From Bradyrhizobium sp. CCGB01 (GTDB lineage Bacteria; Pseudomonadota; Alphaproteobacteria; Rhizobiales; Xanthobacteraceae), in NCBI RefSeq assembly GCF_024199795.1, contig NZ_JANADK010000001.1, positions 3,286,001 to 3,350,000 of the forward strand: a stretch of DNA of 64,000 nt, written 5' to 3'. The notes under the pieces were generated by a model that worked only from the letters and a program-made list of their open reading frames with translations, had not been told where the DNA came from and did no database searches. Made by a program: the position numbers and the translations under genes. This document shows, piece by piece, positions 9,661 through 17,970 of this stretch; position 1 is the first letter of the stretch; the number at the start of each line of letters is the position of its first letter.

Positions 9661-10422
9661 ATGCCGGAAGCCATCCGCCAGATCCGCACCGTCGTGACGG
9701 CCGTCGTGCTTGCACTCACTGGCGCGATGCTCGCCGGCTGCAGCGGCGGCGATTTCGGCCGCACCCGCGAGAGCATGCGCAGCGACGACATGCATCGCTG
9801 GCTCGGGGCCGAGGCCACCGGCAGTGTCGGCCTGAGGGCATCCCAATTCCAGCTCACCGACGCGGAGCGCCAGCTTCGCGACCTCGCCTATCCCATGATC
9901 GAGCCGCCGCTGTCGCGGCCGGCATGGAAGAGCGTGTTCGGCGACTACAAGGCGCTGCCGTCACCCTGGCAGCAGAAGGTCGTGTTCGACCGCACCATGT
10001 ATGGACGCACGCTGATCGACGAGCCGCATCGCTCGCATTCCTCGCGCTATGCGCAGCTGATCGAGGACGTGCGCAACGACACCACGCGCTTCGAGCCATT
10101 CTTCGCCTCCGCAATCCGCGTCATCGATCTCGACAGGAAGCGCAATGCCACCATGGCGCGCGTCTCCGAGCTCTCGCCGAGGGAGAGGGACGATGCGGTC
10201 GCGCGCATGCAGGAGAACTCGCTGATCATCCAGTGGGTGCAGCAATGCCTCGAGCAGCGCATCTCGTCCTATCGCTGGGCGCTTGAACGTCTGGTGATCC
10301 AGGCGCCCGACGGCATGGCCGCCGATGCCGACCGCCTGATCGGCGAGCTCGCCGCCCAGACCGCCAATCCGCCGGTCCAGGCGCAGCCGCCCTACGGCCG
10401 CGCGGTGATCTCGAAGGGCTAG
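9661..10422 (+). CDS. Putative lipoprotein
   Basis: Protein of 253 residues with a lipoprotein signal peptide: hydrophobic stretch from residue 11 and lipobox LAGC, giving a lipidated Cys27. The mature part is mostly helical and charged (for example ELSPRERDDAVARMQENSL) and matches no domain I recognise. It should sit on the periplasmic face of a membrane. The ATG at 9661 is the only start that keeps the complete signal peptide. Its stop codon overlaps that of the convergent LysR gene by four bases. Confidence 0.72.
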   Translation: MPEAIRQIRTVVTAVVLALTGAMLAGCSGGDFGRTRESMRSDDMHRWLGAEATGSVGLRASQFQLTDAERQLRDLAYPMIEPPLSRPAWKSVFGDYKALPSPWQQKVVFDRTMYGRTLIDEPHRSHSSRYAQLIEDVRNDTTRFEPFFASAIRVIDLDRKRNATMARVSELSPRERDDAVARMQENSLIIQWVQQCLEQRISSYRWALERLVIQAPDGMAADADRLIGELAAQTANPPVQAQPPYGRAVISKG

Positions 10423-11276
10423 GTTTTCGCGCGGGGCGATCGCTTGGTCGGCCCGGGCTTGCGCCGCTGCTTCTGCAGCTTCCCGACAAAATCCTTCAGC
10501 GCATCCGCCAGCGGCACTGATGCGCGATAGGCGAGGCCGACCTCGCGCTTCACCTTGACCTCGATCTCGCGCACCGCGACATCAGGATTGCCGCGCGCCA
10601 CGCCTTCCGGGACGATGGCGATGCCGACGCCGGCGGCGACCAGCGCCATCGCCCAGTCCTCCGATTGCGCGATCGCCGCGGTCTGGCGTCGCTGCGCGGC
10701 GCGGCCGAAGAATTCGCTTTGCTCGCAATGGCAGCGGTCGATCAGGGGCACGCCGGCGAGGTCGGTGGTGCGGAGCTTCTCCTTCAGCGTCAGCGGATGC
10801 GACGGTGGCAGCGCGGCGACATAACGCTCGCTCCACAGCGCGACGAAATGCTCGTCATTGCGCACCATCGTCTTCGAGATGATCCGCGCATCGGCGCGCT
10901 CGTCGCTGCCGACGAGGCGAAGCGCGATGTCGGCGCGTGCCGTCAGCGGCTTCAAGAGCGCGATGGTCCGGGGCACGTCGAGCGTGCGCATCAGGCCGAG
11001 CGTCACATTGGTCTTGGTATTCGGCTTCCTGAACAGGCTGCGCGCGGCATCGGCTTCGTCGATGATGCGGCGGGCGAGGGTGTGAAACTGCTCGGCCGAG
11101 GCGGTGGGCGCGACGCCCTTCTTGTGCCTGATGAACAGCGTGGTGCCGAGCTCGGCCTCCAGATTGGTGATCGCGGTCGAGATCGACGGCTGCGACACGA
11201 AGCAGGCGCGCGCCGCGGCGGTCAGATTGCGCGCGCGGTAGACGGCGGCGAAATAGCGAAGCTCGCGGATGTCCAT
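10419..11276 (-). CDS. LysR family transcriptional regulator
   Basis: LysR-type regulator of 285 residues. The N-terminal winged helix-turn-helix (residues 1-60: MDIRELRYFAAVYRARNLTAAARACFVSQPSISTAI) is followed by a substrate-binding domain (about 90-265). The sensor half has WSERYVAALPPSHPLTLKE and CHCEQSEFFGRAAQRR, the latter typical of regulators near the OxyR/CynR branch though not diagnostic. It is divergent from the metallo-hydrolase gene at 11371, with an inverted-repeat-rich region of 94 bases between, the classic arrangement in which LysR controls its neighbour. The effector is unknown. Confidence 0.9.
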   Translation of the reverse strand: MDIRELRYFAAVYRARNLTAAARACFVSQPSISTAITNLEAELGTTLFIRHKKGVAPTASAEQFHTLARRIIDEADAARSLFRKPNTKTNVTLGLMRTLDVPRTIALLKPLTARADIALRLVGSDERADARIISKTMVRNDEHFVALWSERYVAALPPSHPLTLKEKLRTTDLAGVPLIDRCHCEQSEFFGRAAQRRQTAAIAQSEDWAMALVAAGVGIAIVPEGVARGNPDVAVREIEVKVKREVGLAYRASVPLADALKDFVGKLQKQRRKPGPTKRSPRAKT

Positions 11277-11322
11277 AGGATGTACCTAGAGATACTATTG
11301 GTATCTAATATTTTACCTATGG
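11273..11322. promoter_or_regulatory. LysR operator region with nested inverted repeats
   Basis: Outer arms CCATAGG (11273-11279) and CCTATGG (11316-11322) are perfect complements 36 bases apart, the left one overlapping the LysR start codon. Inside, AGATAC (11290-11295) faces GTATCT (11301-11306), the spacing of a T-N11-A LysR box. TACCTAG and TACCTAT occur as direct repeats. Together this is a credible autoregulatory and activating site for the divergent pair. Confidence 0.5.
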
Positions 11323-11370
11323 ATCGCGGGATGACAAGAACGCCCTGCTCACAACAGACAGGGACGCGCG

Positions 11371-12198
11371 ATGAAGATCCACCATCTCAACACCGGCACG
11401 ATGTGCCCCATGGGGCGCCGGCTGGTGAACGGCACCGGCAGCCTGTTCCAGCGCGCACGCCTGGTCTGCCATTGCCTGCTGGTGGAGACGAATGACGGGC
11501 TCGCTCTTGTCGACACCGGCATCGGCCTTGGCGATATCGCCACGCCTGGCCGGCTCGGCCGGCGATGGCTGCGGCAGACCGCGCCAAGGCTCGATCCGGC
11601 GGAGACGGCGGTCGAGCAGGTGAAGGCGCTCGGCTATTCACCCGCCGACGTCCGTCACGTGCTACTGACCCATCTCGACCGCGATCACGCCGGCGGCGTG
11701 CCTGATTTCCCGCATGCCGCGATCCACGTCCATCGCGCCGAATACGACATGGCGGTGCTGCGCAAGCCGGCGCCGCCCGCGGGGCGCTATGTCGGCGGGC
11801 AGTGGAGCCATGGCCCGAGCTGGACGTTTTATGGCGAAGCCGGCGAGGACTGGTTCGGCTTCAAGGGCGTGCGCGCCCTCGGCGACAGGGAAGGGGACAT
11901 CCTGATGATTCCGCTCGCCGGTCACACGCTTGGCCATTGCGGCATCGCGGTGCGGTCAGGCGGCAAATGGCTGCTGCATGCCGGCGACAGCTATTTCCAT
12001 CATGCGCAGCTCGAAGCATCGCCGCGCATGCCGCTGATGCTCGGCTATTTTCAGCGCAAGGGCGACATGGACCGAAGCCAGCGCATCGCCAACCAGGCGC
12101 GGCTGCGCGCGCTGAAGCTGAACCACGGCGACCGCGTGACGATCGTCAACAGCCACGATCCCGTTGATTACGAGAACTGCCGGTGTGGCGCGCATTGA
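11371..12198 (+). CDS. Metallo-beta-lactamase fold hydrolase
   Basis: Hydrolase of 275 residues in the metallo-beta-lactamase superfamily, nearest in build to the lactonase/glyoxalase II group that binds two metals. Motifs: THLDRDHAGG (His101, Asp103, Asp105, His106), a later His in LAGHTLGHCG and the ligand Asp in LLHAGDSYFHH, plus a C-terminal His in IVNSHD. Asp103 replaces the second His of the common HxHxDH motif, as in a known subgroup with HLDxDH. The ATG at 11371 follows GGGACGCGCG. It is divergent from a LysR gene. An acyl-homoserine lactonase role is possible but cannot be shown; other esters or lactones are as likely. Confidence 0.82.
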   Translation: MKIHHLNTGTMCPMGRRLVNGTGSLFQRARLVCHCLLVETNDGLALVDTGIGLGDIATPGRLGRRWLRQTAPRLDPAETAVEQVKALGYSPADVRHVLLTHLDRDHAGGVPDFPHAAIHVHRAEYDMAVLRKPAPPAGRYVGGQWSHGPSWTFYGEAGEDWFGFKGVRALGDREGDILMIPLAGHTLGHCGIAVRSGGKWLLHAGDSYFHHAQLEASPRMPLMLGYFQRKGDMDRSQRIANQARLRALKLNHGDRVTIVNSHDPVDYENCRCGAH

Positions 12199-12219
12199 CG
12201 CGCCACCCCTGTCAGTCCG

Positions 12220-12798
12220 TCAACGCTGCCCGTCATGCACGGAGATCTCGGACGCCTTGAGGCCCCCGATGCGCGCGTGCGGCCGGCCGCCGGTCGCCAT
12301 CACGAGGCCGAAGGCGATCTCGTCACGCCGTGGCGAATCCCACAGCGTCATCTCCGCGGTGCCGAAATGGCTGCGGACATAGGCGGCGTGGATATGGCCG
12401 AGCGGTACCATCAGGCGCGTGCCGGGCCCGCCGATGGTCTTCGCCGCCGGGACGATCGCCTTTGGTTGACCGAGGACTTCGCGCATGCCCTGACCGCCGG
12501 CTTCATGCCAGGCGGCGCCGTGCTCGAGCTCGCCGTCTTCGCCGACGATGATGCCCTTGCCGTAGGCTTCGACGTGCGATGCGCCCCCAAGCTGCGCGAT
12601 CAGCCGCGTTGCGAGCTCGCGTCCAAGCTCACGCAAGGACGCCTGAAACGGCATCAGGTCGGGTTCAAAGCGGCCCGCGAAGGGATTGCGGACCACCGCA
12701 ACAGCCGTTCCAACGAGAAGCGGCTTCTCCAGGCGGGGGCCGCGCTCGTGCCAGATGGTCTCGACGCCGAGCGCAGTCTTCCGGATCTCGTATGACAT
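12220..12798 (-). CDS. Amino acid synthesis family protein (AA_synth, DUF1185)
   Basis: Protein of 192 residues of the family named amino acid synthesis (AA_synth), whose members fold like peptidyl or chorismate-type small enzymes but have no proven reaction. Seen: MSYEIRKTALGVETIWHE at the start, KGIIVGEDGELEHGAAW in the middle, and GGPGTRLMVPLGHIHAAYVRSHF near the end. The start at 12798 lies eight bases after the stop of the FAH gene, and the family N-terminus begins exactly there; the frame stays open further upstream only as a shadow of the FAH gene. Second gene of a two-gene operon, probably under the GntR regulator. Confidence 0.82.
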   Translation of the reverse strand: MSYEIRKTALGVETIWHERGPRLEKPLLVGTAVAVVRNPFAGRFEPDLMPFQASLRELGRELATRLIAQLGGASHVEAYGKGIIVGEDGELEHGAAWHEAGGQGMREVLGQPKAIVPAAKTIGGPGTRLMVPLGHIHAAYVRSHFGTAEMTLWDSPRRDEIAFGLVMATGGRPHARIGGLKASEISVHDGQR

Positions 12799-12806
12799 CC
12801 GCGGCT

Positions 12807-13670
12807 CTATGCTTCGTCGATGACGGGATTGCGCAGCACGCCGATGTTCTCGATCTCGACCTCGACCACGTCGCCGGGCTTGAGGAAGACCGGCGGCTTG
12901 CGGGTGAAGCCGACGCCGGCCGGGGTGCCGGTGGCGATGACATCGCCGGGGACGAGGTCGAAAATGGTCGAGCAATATTCGATCAGCCGCGGGATCGAGA
13001 AGATCAGCATCGATGTGTCCGAGGACTGCTCCACCACCCCGTTGACGCGCGTCTCGAGCTTGAGCCTGGTGGGATCGCCGATCTCGTCCGGCGTCACCAG
13101 CCAGGGCCCGAACGGGCCGGTGCCGACGAAGTTCTTGCCGGAAGCGATCTGCTGGGCGTGGCGCTGCCAGTCGCGCACGCTGACGTCGTTGTAGATCGAG
13201 TAACCCGCCACGTGATCCCAGGCGTCGGCCTGGCTGATGTGACGGCCGCCCTTGCCGATGACGACGGCGAGCTCGCCCTCCCAATCGAAATTGTCCGAGA
13301 CCTTCGGCCGGACCACCGGCGCGTTGTGCGCGACCTGGGAGCGCCAGACCCGGAGGAAGATCGGCGGAAACTCCGTGATCTCGCGCTTCATGCCGAACGC
13401 CACCGCCTCGTTGTGGTGGTCGAGATAATTGCGCACGGCGCAGACGATCTTTTCCGGGCGCGGGATCACCGGCAGATATTTGACGTCGCTGAGCGCCAGA
13501 GCGGGCTTGTGCCCGGCGACGATGGACTCGCGGCGGGCGTAGTCATCGCTGCCGAGGAAGTCCGCGAGCGTCGGATACCGGGGCAGGGCGCGGCTCAGGT
13601 CGACAACCCCGTTTTCGACAACGGCGCCCCAGCTTTCCCGATTTCCGTCCAAGAACGACAGCAGCTTCAT
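12807..13670 (-). CDS. Fumarylacetoacetate hydrolase family protein
   Basis: Enzyme of 287 residues in the FAH family, which hydrolyses or decarboxylates beta-diketo acids in aromatic breakdown, or hydrates 2-oxo acids. The metal site is complete: FDWEGELAVVIG supplies two glutamates and YNDVSVRDWQ the aspartate. The C-terminal LVPGDVIATGTPAGVGF and KPGDVVEVEIENIG are family hallmarks. Start at the ATG at 13670 (MKLLSFLDG), preceded by GGGGCG. The palindromic operator shared with the divergent operon lies 20-53 bases upstream. Likely partners are the adjacent AA_synth, quinone-oxidoreductase and VOC proteins; the substrate is not known. Confidence 0.92.
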   Translation of the reverse strand: MKLLSFLDGNRESWGAVVENGVVDLSRALPRYPTLADFLGSDDYARRESIVAGHKPALALSDVKYLPVIPRPEKIVCAVRNYLDHHNEAVAFGMKREITEFPPIFLRVWRSQVAHNAPVVRPKVSDNFDWEGELAVVIGKGGRHISQADAWDHVAGYSIYNDVSVRDWQRHAQQIASGKNFVGTGPFGPWLVTPDEIGDPTRLKLETRVNGVVEQSSDTSMLIFSIPRLIEYCSTIFDLVPGDVIATGTPAGVGFTRKPPVFLKPGDVVEVEIENIGVLRNPVIDEA

Positions 13671-13690
13671 GGTTTCGCCCCAAGGGTTCG

Positions 13691-13723
13691 TATTTTCGAT
13701 CTTGTATATTATTTTCGAAAATA
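13691..13723. promoter_or_regulatory. GntR operator in front of FAH operon
   Basis: Contains ATTTTCG (13692-13698) and, 19 bases on, the perfect palindrome TATTTTCGAAAATA (13710-13723). The same arrangement recurs at 14523-14554, in front of the other operon of this cluster. The regulator gene lies between the two sites. The start of the FAH gene is 20 bases away, so binding here would block transcription start. Confidence 0.72.
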
Positions 13724-13764
13724 GCGGCGAACGCAAGCCCGCCGCGCGAAAAAGCCGGATCGGC

Positions 13765-14478
13765 CTATTCGGCGTCGAGCAAATGCCCGGCGTAATTCGC
13801 CACGTTGTCGGCGGTCGAGCGGATATGCGTCTCGATCAGTTGCACCGCGAGATCAGCATTGCGCGAGATGGCGGCCTGCATGATCGCCTGATGCTCGCCG
13901 GCCTTGTCGCGCGGGCGCGGCCGGAAATTGGCCGACAGGTGCCGATAGCGCTCGGCGCGATCGAACAGCTCGGCGCGAATGGCGAGAAGCGTCGCCGAGC
14001 CACAGGCGGACACCAGCGCCTGGTGGAATTGGCGGTGGGCGATCTTCCACTCGGGATCGCGCAGCGGATGTTCGGGATCGCGCTGCTCGATCCGCTTCAA
14101 TCTGTGCAGCGTCGAGATGACCGCGATTTCCCAGTCGTCGTCGCCCCGCTCGATCGCGCGCCGGATCAATTCCACTTCGATGAGGACGCGGGCATCGGTG
14201 ACTTCCGCCAGATCCTGGCGGCTGACCGGCGCCACACGAAATCCGCGCTGCTCCTGCGCATCGACCAGCCCTTCGGCGGCGAGTGCCGTCAGTGCCTCGC
14301 GGAGCGTCGTGAAGCTTGCGCCGAACCGTTCGCGCAACACGTCGAACCGCAGGGGCTCGCCGGGTACCAGACCGCAGGCAATGATCTCCTCGCGCAGCCG
14401 ATGCGTGATGTCGGCGGCAATGGTCTTGCCGAATTCCTTGCGGGGGCGAATGGCGCCGTCGGTCATGGTTTCTGCCAT
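13765..14478 (-). CDS. GntR family regulator with FCD domain
   Basis: Transcriptional regulator of 237 residues. The winged helix-turn-helix of the GntR family spans residues 15-78 (LREEIIACGLVPGEPLRFDVLRERFGASFTTLREALTALAAEGL split over several helices), and the FCD ligand domain spans about 95-225, with metal-type residues such as His in IAHRQFHQAL and HQAIMQAAI and ETHIRST. FCD members usually repress catabolic genes and release DNA on binding a carboxylic acid. Its product most likely binds the two ATTTTCGAAAAT palindromes either side of it. The gene has its own promoter region in common with the rightward operon. Confidence 0.93.
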   Translation of the reverse strand: MAETMTDGAIRPRKEFGKTIAADITHRLREEIIACGLVPGEPLRFDVLRERFGASFTTLREALTALAAEGLVDAQEQRGFRVAPVSRQDLAEVTDARVLIEVELIRRAIERGDDDWEIAVISTLHRLKRIEQRDPEHPLRDPEWKIAHRQFHQALVSACGSATLLAIRAELFDRAERYRHLSANFRPRPRDKAGEHQAIMQAAISRNADLAVQLIETHIRSTADNVANYAGHLLDAE

Positions 14479-14522
14479 TGAATCGATGCCTCAAGATGCC
14501 GCGCCAACGACCATCTTGCAAT

Positions 14523-14554
14523 AATTTTCGTAATGGATATGATTTTCGAAAATA
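14523..14554. promoter_or_regulatory. GntR operator in front of oxidoreductase operon
   Basis: ATTTTCG (14524-14530) and, 18 bases on, the palindrome ATTTTCGAAAAT (14542-14553). It is between the gntR start at 14478 and the oxidoreductase start at 14578, and so can control both. The near two-turn spacing of the half site and the palindrome is the same as at 13691-13723, which argues for a specific protein complex rather than chance. Confidence 0.72.
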
Positions 14555-14577
14555 TGGGTTGGGAGGCAAGTGAAATC

Positions 14578-15570
14578 ATGAGGGCGGTGTTGGTGCGTCA
14601 GCCGGGTGGGCCGGAGGCGCTCGAACTGGTCGAGCTTCCGATGCCTGTGCCCGGACCCGGCCAGGTGCAAATCCGGGCCGAGGCATTCGGGGTGGGGCAG
14701 CCCGACGTGCTGATCCGGCGCGGCGTCTACAAATGGATGCCGCCGCTGCCGGCCAATCCCGGCAATGACGTCGCCGGACGCATTACCGCGCTCGGGCCCG
14801 GCGTCGAGGGCTTTGCCGCTGGCCAGAAGGTGCTGCTGAGCGCGCGCGACCTGTCGCAGCGCGGCGGCTGTTACGCCGACTATGTGGTCGCGCCCGCGGA
14901 TGCCGTGCACGCGCTGCCGGATAATGTCGATCTGCAAGCCGCCGTGTGCCTCTCGAACTATCAGGTCGCTTACGCTCTGCTGCACGAGTGCCGCCATCCG
15001 CGCGCGCCTGCGAGCGTGCTGGTGATTGGAGCTGCCGGCGGCGTCGGCACCGCGCTGGTGCAGCTGGCAAAGCTCGCGCAGATGAAGGTCATTGGTACGG
15101 TCTCCACCGACGAGAAGGCGGAGTTCGCGAAGGCGAACGGCGCCGATCACGTCATCTTCTACCGCCGCGAGGACGTCGTGGCGCGGACCCGCGAGCTGAC
15201 GGATGGCGAGGGCCTCGGCCTCGTGCTCGATCATGTCTGCGGGCCGGAGTTCACGGGCTATCTCGGCGCGCTCGGCAAATGGGGAACGCTGCTGTCGTAC
15301 AACGCTTTCGCCGGATTGCCAGAAGAAAATCTGATGGCGGCGATGCGCGACCATCTCGACATCTGTCCGGCCGTGCGCTGCTTCTCCTTCCACATTTACG
15401 ACCATGACCGCGACGGCCGCCGGGCCCTGATGCGGAGCGTGATCGATGCGTTGAGCCGTAATGCGATCAAGCCGGCCATTTCGGCGGTTCTGAAGCTCGA
15501 CGAGGTCCGGCAGGCCCACACGCTGCTCGAGCAGGGCTCGGCGCTCGGCAAGATCATCATGACGCCATGA
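14578..15570 (+). CDS. NADPH:quinone oxidoreductase-like protein (MDR family)
   Basis: Zinc-independent medium-chain reductase of 330 residues, quinone-oxidoreductase branch. N-terminal catalytic domain (residues 1-125) with NPGNDVAGRITALGPGVEGF, and a nucleotide-binding domain with VLVIGAAGGVGTALVQLAK. No zinc-binding cysteines of alcohol dehydrogenases are present. The ATG at 14578 is preferred over one at 14533: GGGAGG precedes it, and the palindromic operator would otherwise lie inside the coding sequence. First gene of an operon with the VOC protein and the TctC-type receptor. It probably reduces an enone or quinone in a catabolic route; the substrate is unknown. Confidence 0.85.
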   Translation: MRAVLVRQPGGPEALELVELPMPVPGPGQVQIRAEAFGVGQPDVLIRRGVYKWMPPLPANPGNDVAGRITALGPGVEGFAAGQKVLLSARDLSQRGGCYADYVVAPADAVHALPDNVDLQAAVCLSNYQVAYALLHECRHPRAPASVLVIGAAGGVGTALVQLAKLAQMKVIGTVSTDEKAEFAKANGADHVIFYRREDVVARTRELTDGEGLGLVLDHVCGPEFTGYLGALGKWGTLLSYNAFAGLPEENLMAAMRDHLDICPAVRCFSFHIYDHDRDGRRALMRSVIDALSRNAIKPAISAVLKLDEVRQAHTLLEQGSALGKIIMTP

Positions 15571-15586
15571 GGGGATGGACTGCACG

Positions 15587-16492
15587 ATGACGACACAGGC
15601 ACCCATTGCAAGGTTCACCCGGCTGCGGCACGCGACCTTCGCCTCGCCCGATCCCGAGCGGCTGCTCGACTATTACCGCGGCGTGATCGGTCTCGGCCTC
15701 GTCGGCCGCGACGGAGACCGCATCTTTCTCGCCAGCGATTGCGAGCAGCTTTCGCTCGTGATCGAGCCCGGCGCGGCGGCGCTGACGAGCATCGGCTTCG
15801 AAATATCCCCCGACGTCCAGCTCGAGGCGCTGGGCGCTGCGCTGAAGCAGGCGGATCTGCGGCCGGAGCTTCGGAGCGATGCCCTGCCTGGCGTGCCCCG
15901 CCTGCTGTCGTTCAGCGATCCCGAAGGCACACGCTTCGAGCTGGTCCAGGGCTGGACGCCGACGCCCGCGCAGGAGCGGATCGGCGCGCTCGCCGTCGTC
16001 AAGCTCGGCCATGTCGCCCTTCGCACGCCCGATCCGCGTGCGGCCTCGGAGTTCTACGCCAATGTCATGGGCCTGCGCGTCTCCGACTGGATCGAGGATC
16101 GCTTCGTCTTCATGCGCAGCGGCTTCGAGCATCACACGCTGAACTTCGCCCGCGCCCCCGATCGCGGCCTGCATCACTTTGCTTTCGAGCTGCGTGGCCC
16201 CGCCCACATGCACCAGGCCTGCGACCATCTCGCGCGGCACAAGCTCCCCGTTCTCTGGGGACCGGTGCGTCACGGCCCCGGGCACAACACCGCGATCTAT
16301 CATCGCAATCCCGACGGGCATCTGGTCGAGCTGTTCCACGATCTCGACCGCATGACGGATGAAGAGCTCGGCTATTTCGAGCCGCGTCCCTGGCATCGCG
16401 ATCGACCGCAGCGGCCAAAAGTCTGGGTCGGCCTGCCGCGCGACGTCTGGGGCATGGCGCCGTCACCGGAATGCACGGAGTTCGCCCGCTAG
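15587..16492 (+). CDS. VOC family extradiol dioxygenase-like protein
   Basis: Protein of 301 residues with two vicinal-oxygen-chelate modules, the build of type I extradiol (catechol) dioxygenases. The first module starts FTRLRHATFASPDPERLLDYY; the second carries the metal triad: His in KLGHVALRTPD, His in GLHHFAFEL and Glu in GHLVELFHD. A ring-cleaving dioxygenase or a related isomerase or hydrolase is likely. Start at 15587 is chosen because GAGGGGATGG stands just before it; an ATG at 15575 would lie within that sequence. It follows the oxidoreductase gene by 16 bases. With the FAH gene it points to breakdown of an aromatic ring. Confidence 0.8.
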   Translation: MTTQAPIARFTRLRHATFASPDPERLLDYYRGVIGLGLVGRDGDRIFLASDCEQLSLVIEPGAAALTSIGFEISPDVQLEALGAALKQADLRPELRSDALPGVPRLLSFSDPEGTRFELVQGWTPTPAQERIGALAVVKLGHVALRTPDPRAASEFYANVMGLRVSDWIEDRFVFMRSGFEHHTLNFARAPDRGLHHFAFELRGPAHMHQACDHLARHKLPVLWGPVRHGPGHNTAIYHRNPDGHLVELFHDLDRMTDEELGYFEPRPWHRDRPQRPKVWVGLPRDVWGMAPSPECTEFAR

Positions 16493-16565
16493 CCAGCGCG
16501 TCACGACTTGAAGACCGCCGCACCCGTTGCGGCCAACGACATGACAATCAAAGGGAGGATCATCC

Positions 16566-17555
16566 ATGCTCTGGATGAAGCGGATTGCTGCGGCCATTTT
16601 TCTGCTTGGCGGTTTTCTTGGCGTTTTTCTCGGAAACGGCTCGGCGTCGGCGGACACTTACCCGTCGCGCCCGATCCGGCTGCTGCACGGATTTGCCGCC
16701 GGCGGCGCCGCCGATACGCTGTCCCGCATCATCGCCGACGGGCTCTCGAAGAAGCTCGGGCAGCCGATCATCGTCGAGGCCAAGCCGGGCGCCGGCGGCA
16801 ACATCGCGGCGGATGCGGTCGCGAAAGCGGCGCCTGACGGCTACACGATCGGGCTCGTCACCGGTGCTCACGCGATTTCCGCGGCCACCTACAAGAGCCT
16901 CGCCTACCAGCCGGCCGAGAGCTTCGAGATGATCTCGACACTGGTCTATTACGCGCTCGTCATTGCAGTGCGTAGCGATTATCCGGCGAAGTCGCTGGCC
17001 GAGCTCATTGCCATGGCCAAAGAGAAGCCCGGTGCGCTCAGCTTCGGATCGGTCGGTTTCGGCAGCACGCATCACCTTGCCGGCGAGCTGCTCAACGCAA
17101 CCGCCGGCGTCGAGATCGTGCACGTGCCGTATCGCGGCGATTCCCAGTCCGTCACTGCACTGCTCGGCGGCGAGGTTCCGGTCATCGTCGGCACTCCGGT
17201 GCTGCTCGCCCCGCAGATCCAGAGTGGCGCGATCCGCGGCCTGGCAGTGACCTCGCCGACGCGCACCGCATTGCTGCCCGACGTCCCGACGGTTCAGGAA
17301 GCCGGCATCAAGGGATATGACGTGCGCACCTGGGCCGGCCTGTTGGCCCCGAAGGGAACGCCGCCCGCCATCATGGCCGCACTCAATGCCGCGACGCTCG
17401 ACGTGCTCAGGGACCCCGACCTCAAGCAACGCCTGGAGACCGCCGTCGGCGGCGAGGTCCGCGGCAGCTCGCCAGAGGAGATGAAGAAGCTGATCGAGAC
17501 GGAGATCACCAAATGGACGGGCGTCGTTGAGCGCGCCAAAATCCCGAAGATCTGA
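16566..17555 (+). CDS. Bug/TctC family solute-binding protein
   Basis: Periplasmic binding protein of 329 residues of the Bug (TctC) family, receptors for tricarboxylate-type and other organic acids. Signal peptide over residues 1-30 (cleavage near GSASADTYPSRP). Family blocks: YPSRPIRLLHGFAAGG, KPGAGGNIAADAVAKAAPDGYT and HVPYRGDSQSVTALLGG. Such receptors work with TctA/TctB membrane proteins; none is nearby, which is usual for Bug proteins, of which many are orphans. It follows the VOC gene by 73 bases, in the same operon direction. Its ligand is probably the acid handled by this cluster (inference). Confidence 0.9.
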   Translation: MLWMKRIAAAIFLLGGFLGVFLGNGSASADTYPSRPIRLLHGFAAGGAADTLSRIIADGLSKKLGQPIIVEAKPGAGGNIAADAVAKAAPDGYTIGLVTGAHAISAATYKSLAYQPAESFEMISTLVYYALVIAVRSDYPAKSLAELIAMAKEKPGALSFGSVGFGSTHHLAGELLNATAGVEIVHVPYRGDSQSVTALLGGEVPVIVGTPVLLAPQIQSGAIRGLAVTSPTRTALLPDVPTVQEAGIKGYDVRTWAGLLAPKGTPPAIMAALNAATLDVLRDPDLKQRLETAVGGEVRGSSPEEMKKLIETEITKWTGVVERAKIPKI

Positions 17556-17568
17556 TCCCCAATGAGCC

Positions 17569-17970
17569 CTATCGCGCTTCAACCACCTCGCCGTCCTCCT
17601 TCACGAACCGGCCGACGGGATCATCCAGCAGATCGATGACGGCTTCGGAGGGCCGGCACAATCGCGTGCCCTTCGGCGTCACGACGATCGGACGGTTGAT
17701 CAGGATGGGGTGGCCGAGCATCTGATCGATCAGCTCCTCGTCGGACCATTTCGGGTCATCGAGGCCGAGGTCGCGGTAGGGCGTGCCTTTCTCACGCAGC
17801 AGCGCGCGAACGGAGATGCCCATCGCCTTGACGAGCTCGACCAGTCTTTCTCGCGACGGCGGCGTCTTCAGGTACTCGATGACGACAGGCTCGGTGCCGC
17901 TCTGCCGGATCATCGCGAGCGTGTTGCGCGAGGTGCCGCAAGCGGGGTTGTGATAGATCGTGACGGTCAT
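17569..17970 (-). CDS. arsC: Arsenate reductase (glutaredoxin type)
   Basis: Glutaredoxin-dependent arsenate reductase of 133 residues, turning arsenate into arsenite in the cytoplasm. NPACGTSRNTL carries the catalytic Cys11; the helper arginines lie in HPILINRPIVVTPKGTRLCRP. Length and motifs are those of plasmid R773-type ArsC. The start codon overlaps the stop of the aquaporin gene by four bases (ATGA), so the two are coupled. It is the last gene of the leftward ars operon. Assignment is strong. Confidence 0.95.
   Translation of the reverse strand: MTVTIYHNPACGTSRNTLAMIRQSGTEPVVIEYLKTPPSRERLVELVKAMGISVRALLREKGTPYRDLGLDDPKWSDEELIDQMLGHPILINRPIVVTPKGTRLCRPSEAVIDLLDDPVGRFVKEDGEVVEAR

Noticed and set aside
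12799..13284. Upstream extension of the AA_synth frame into the FAH gene
   Set aside because: This part is only an out-of-frame reading of FAH; the family N-terminus starts at 12798.
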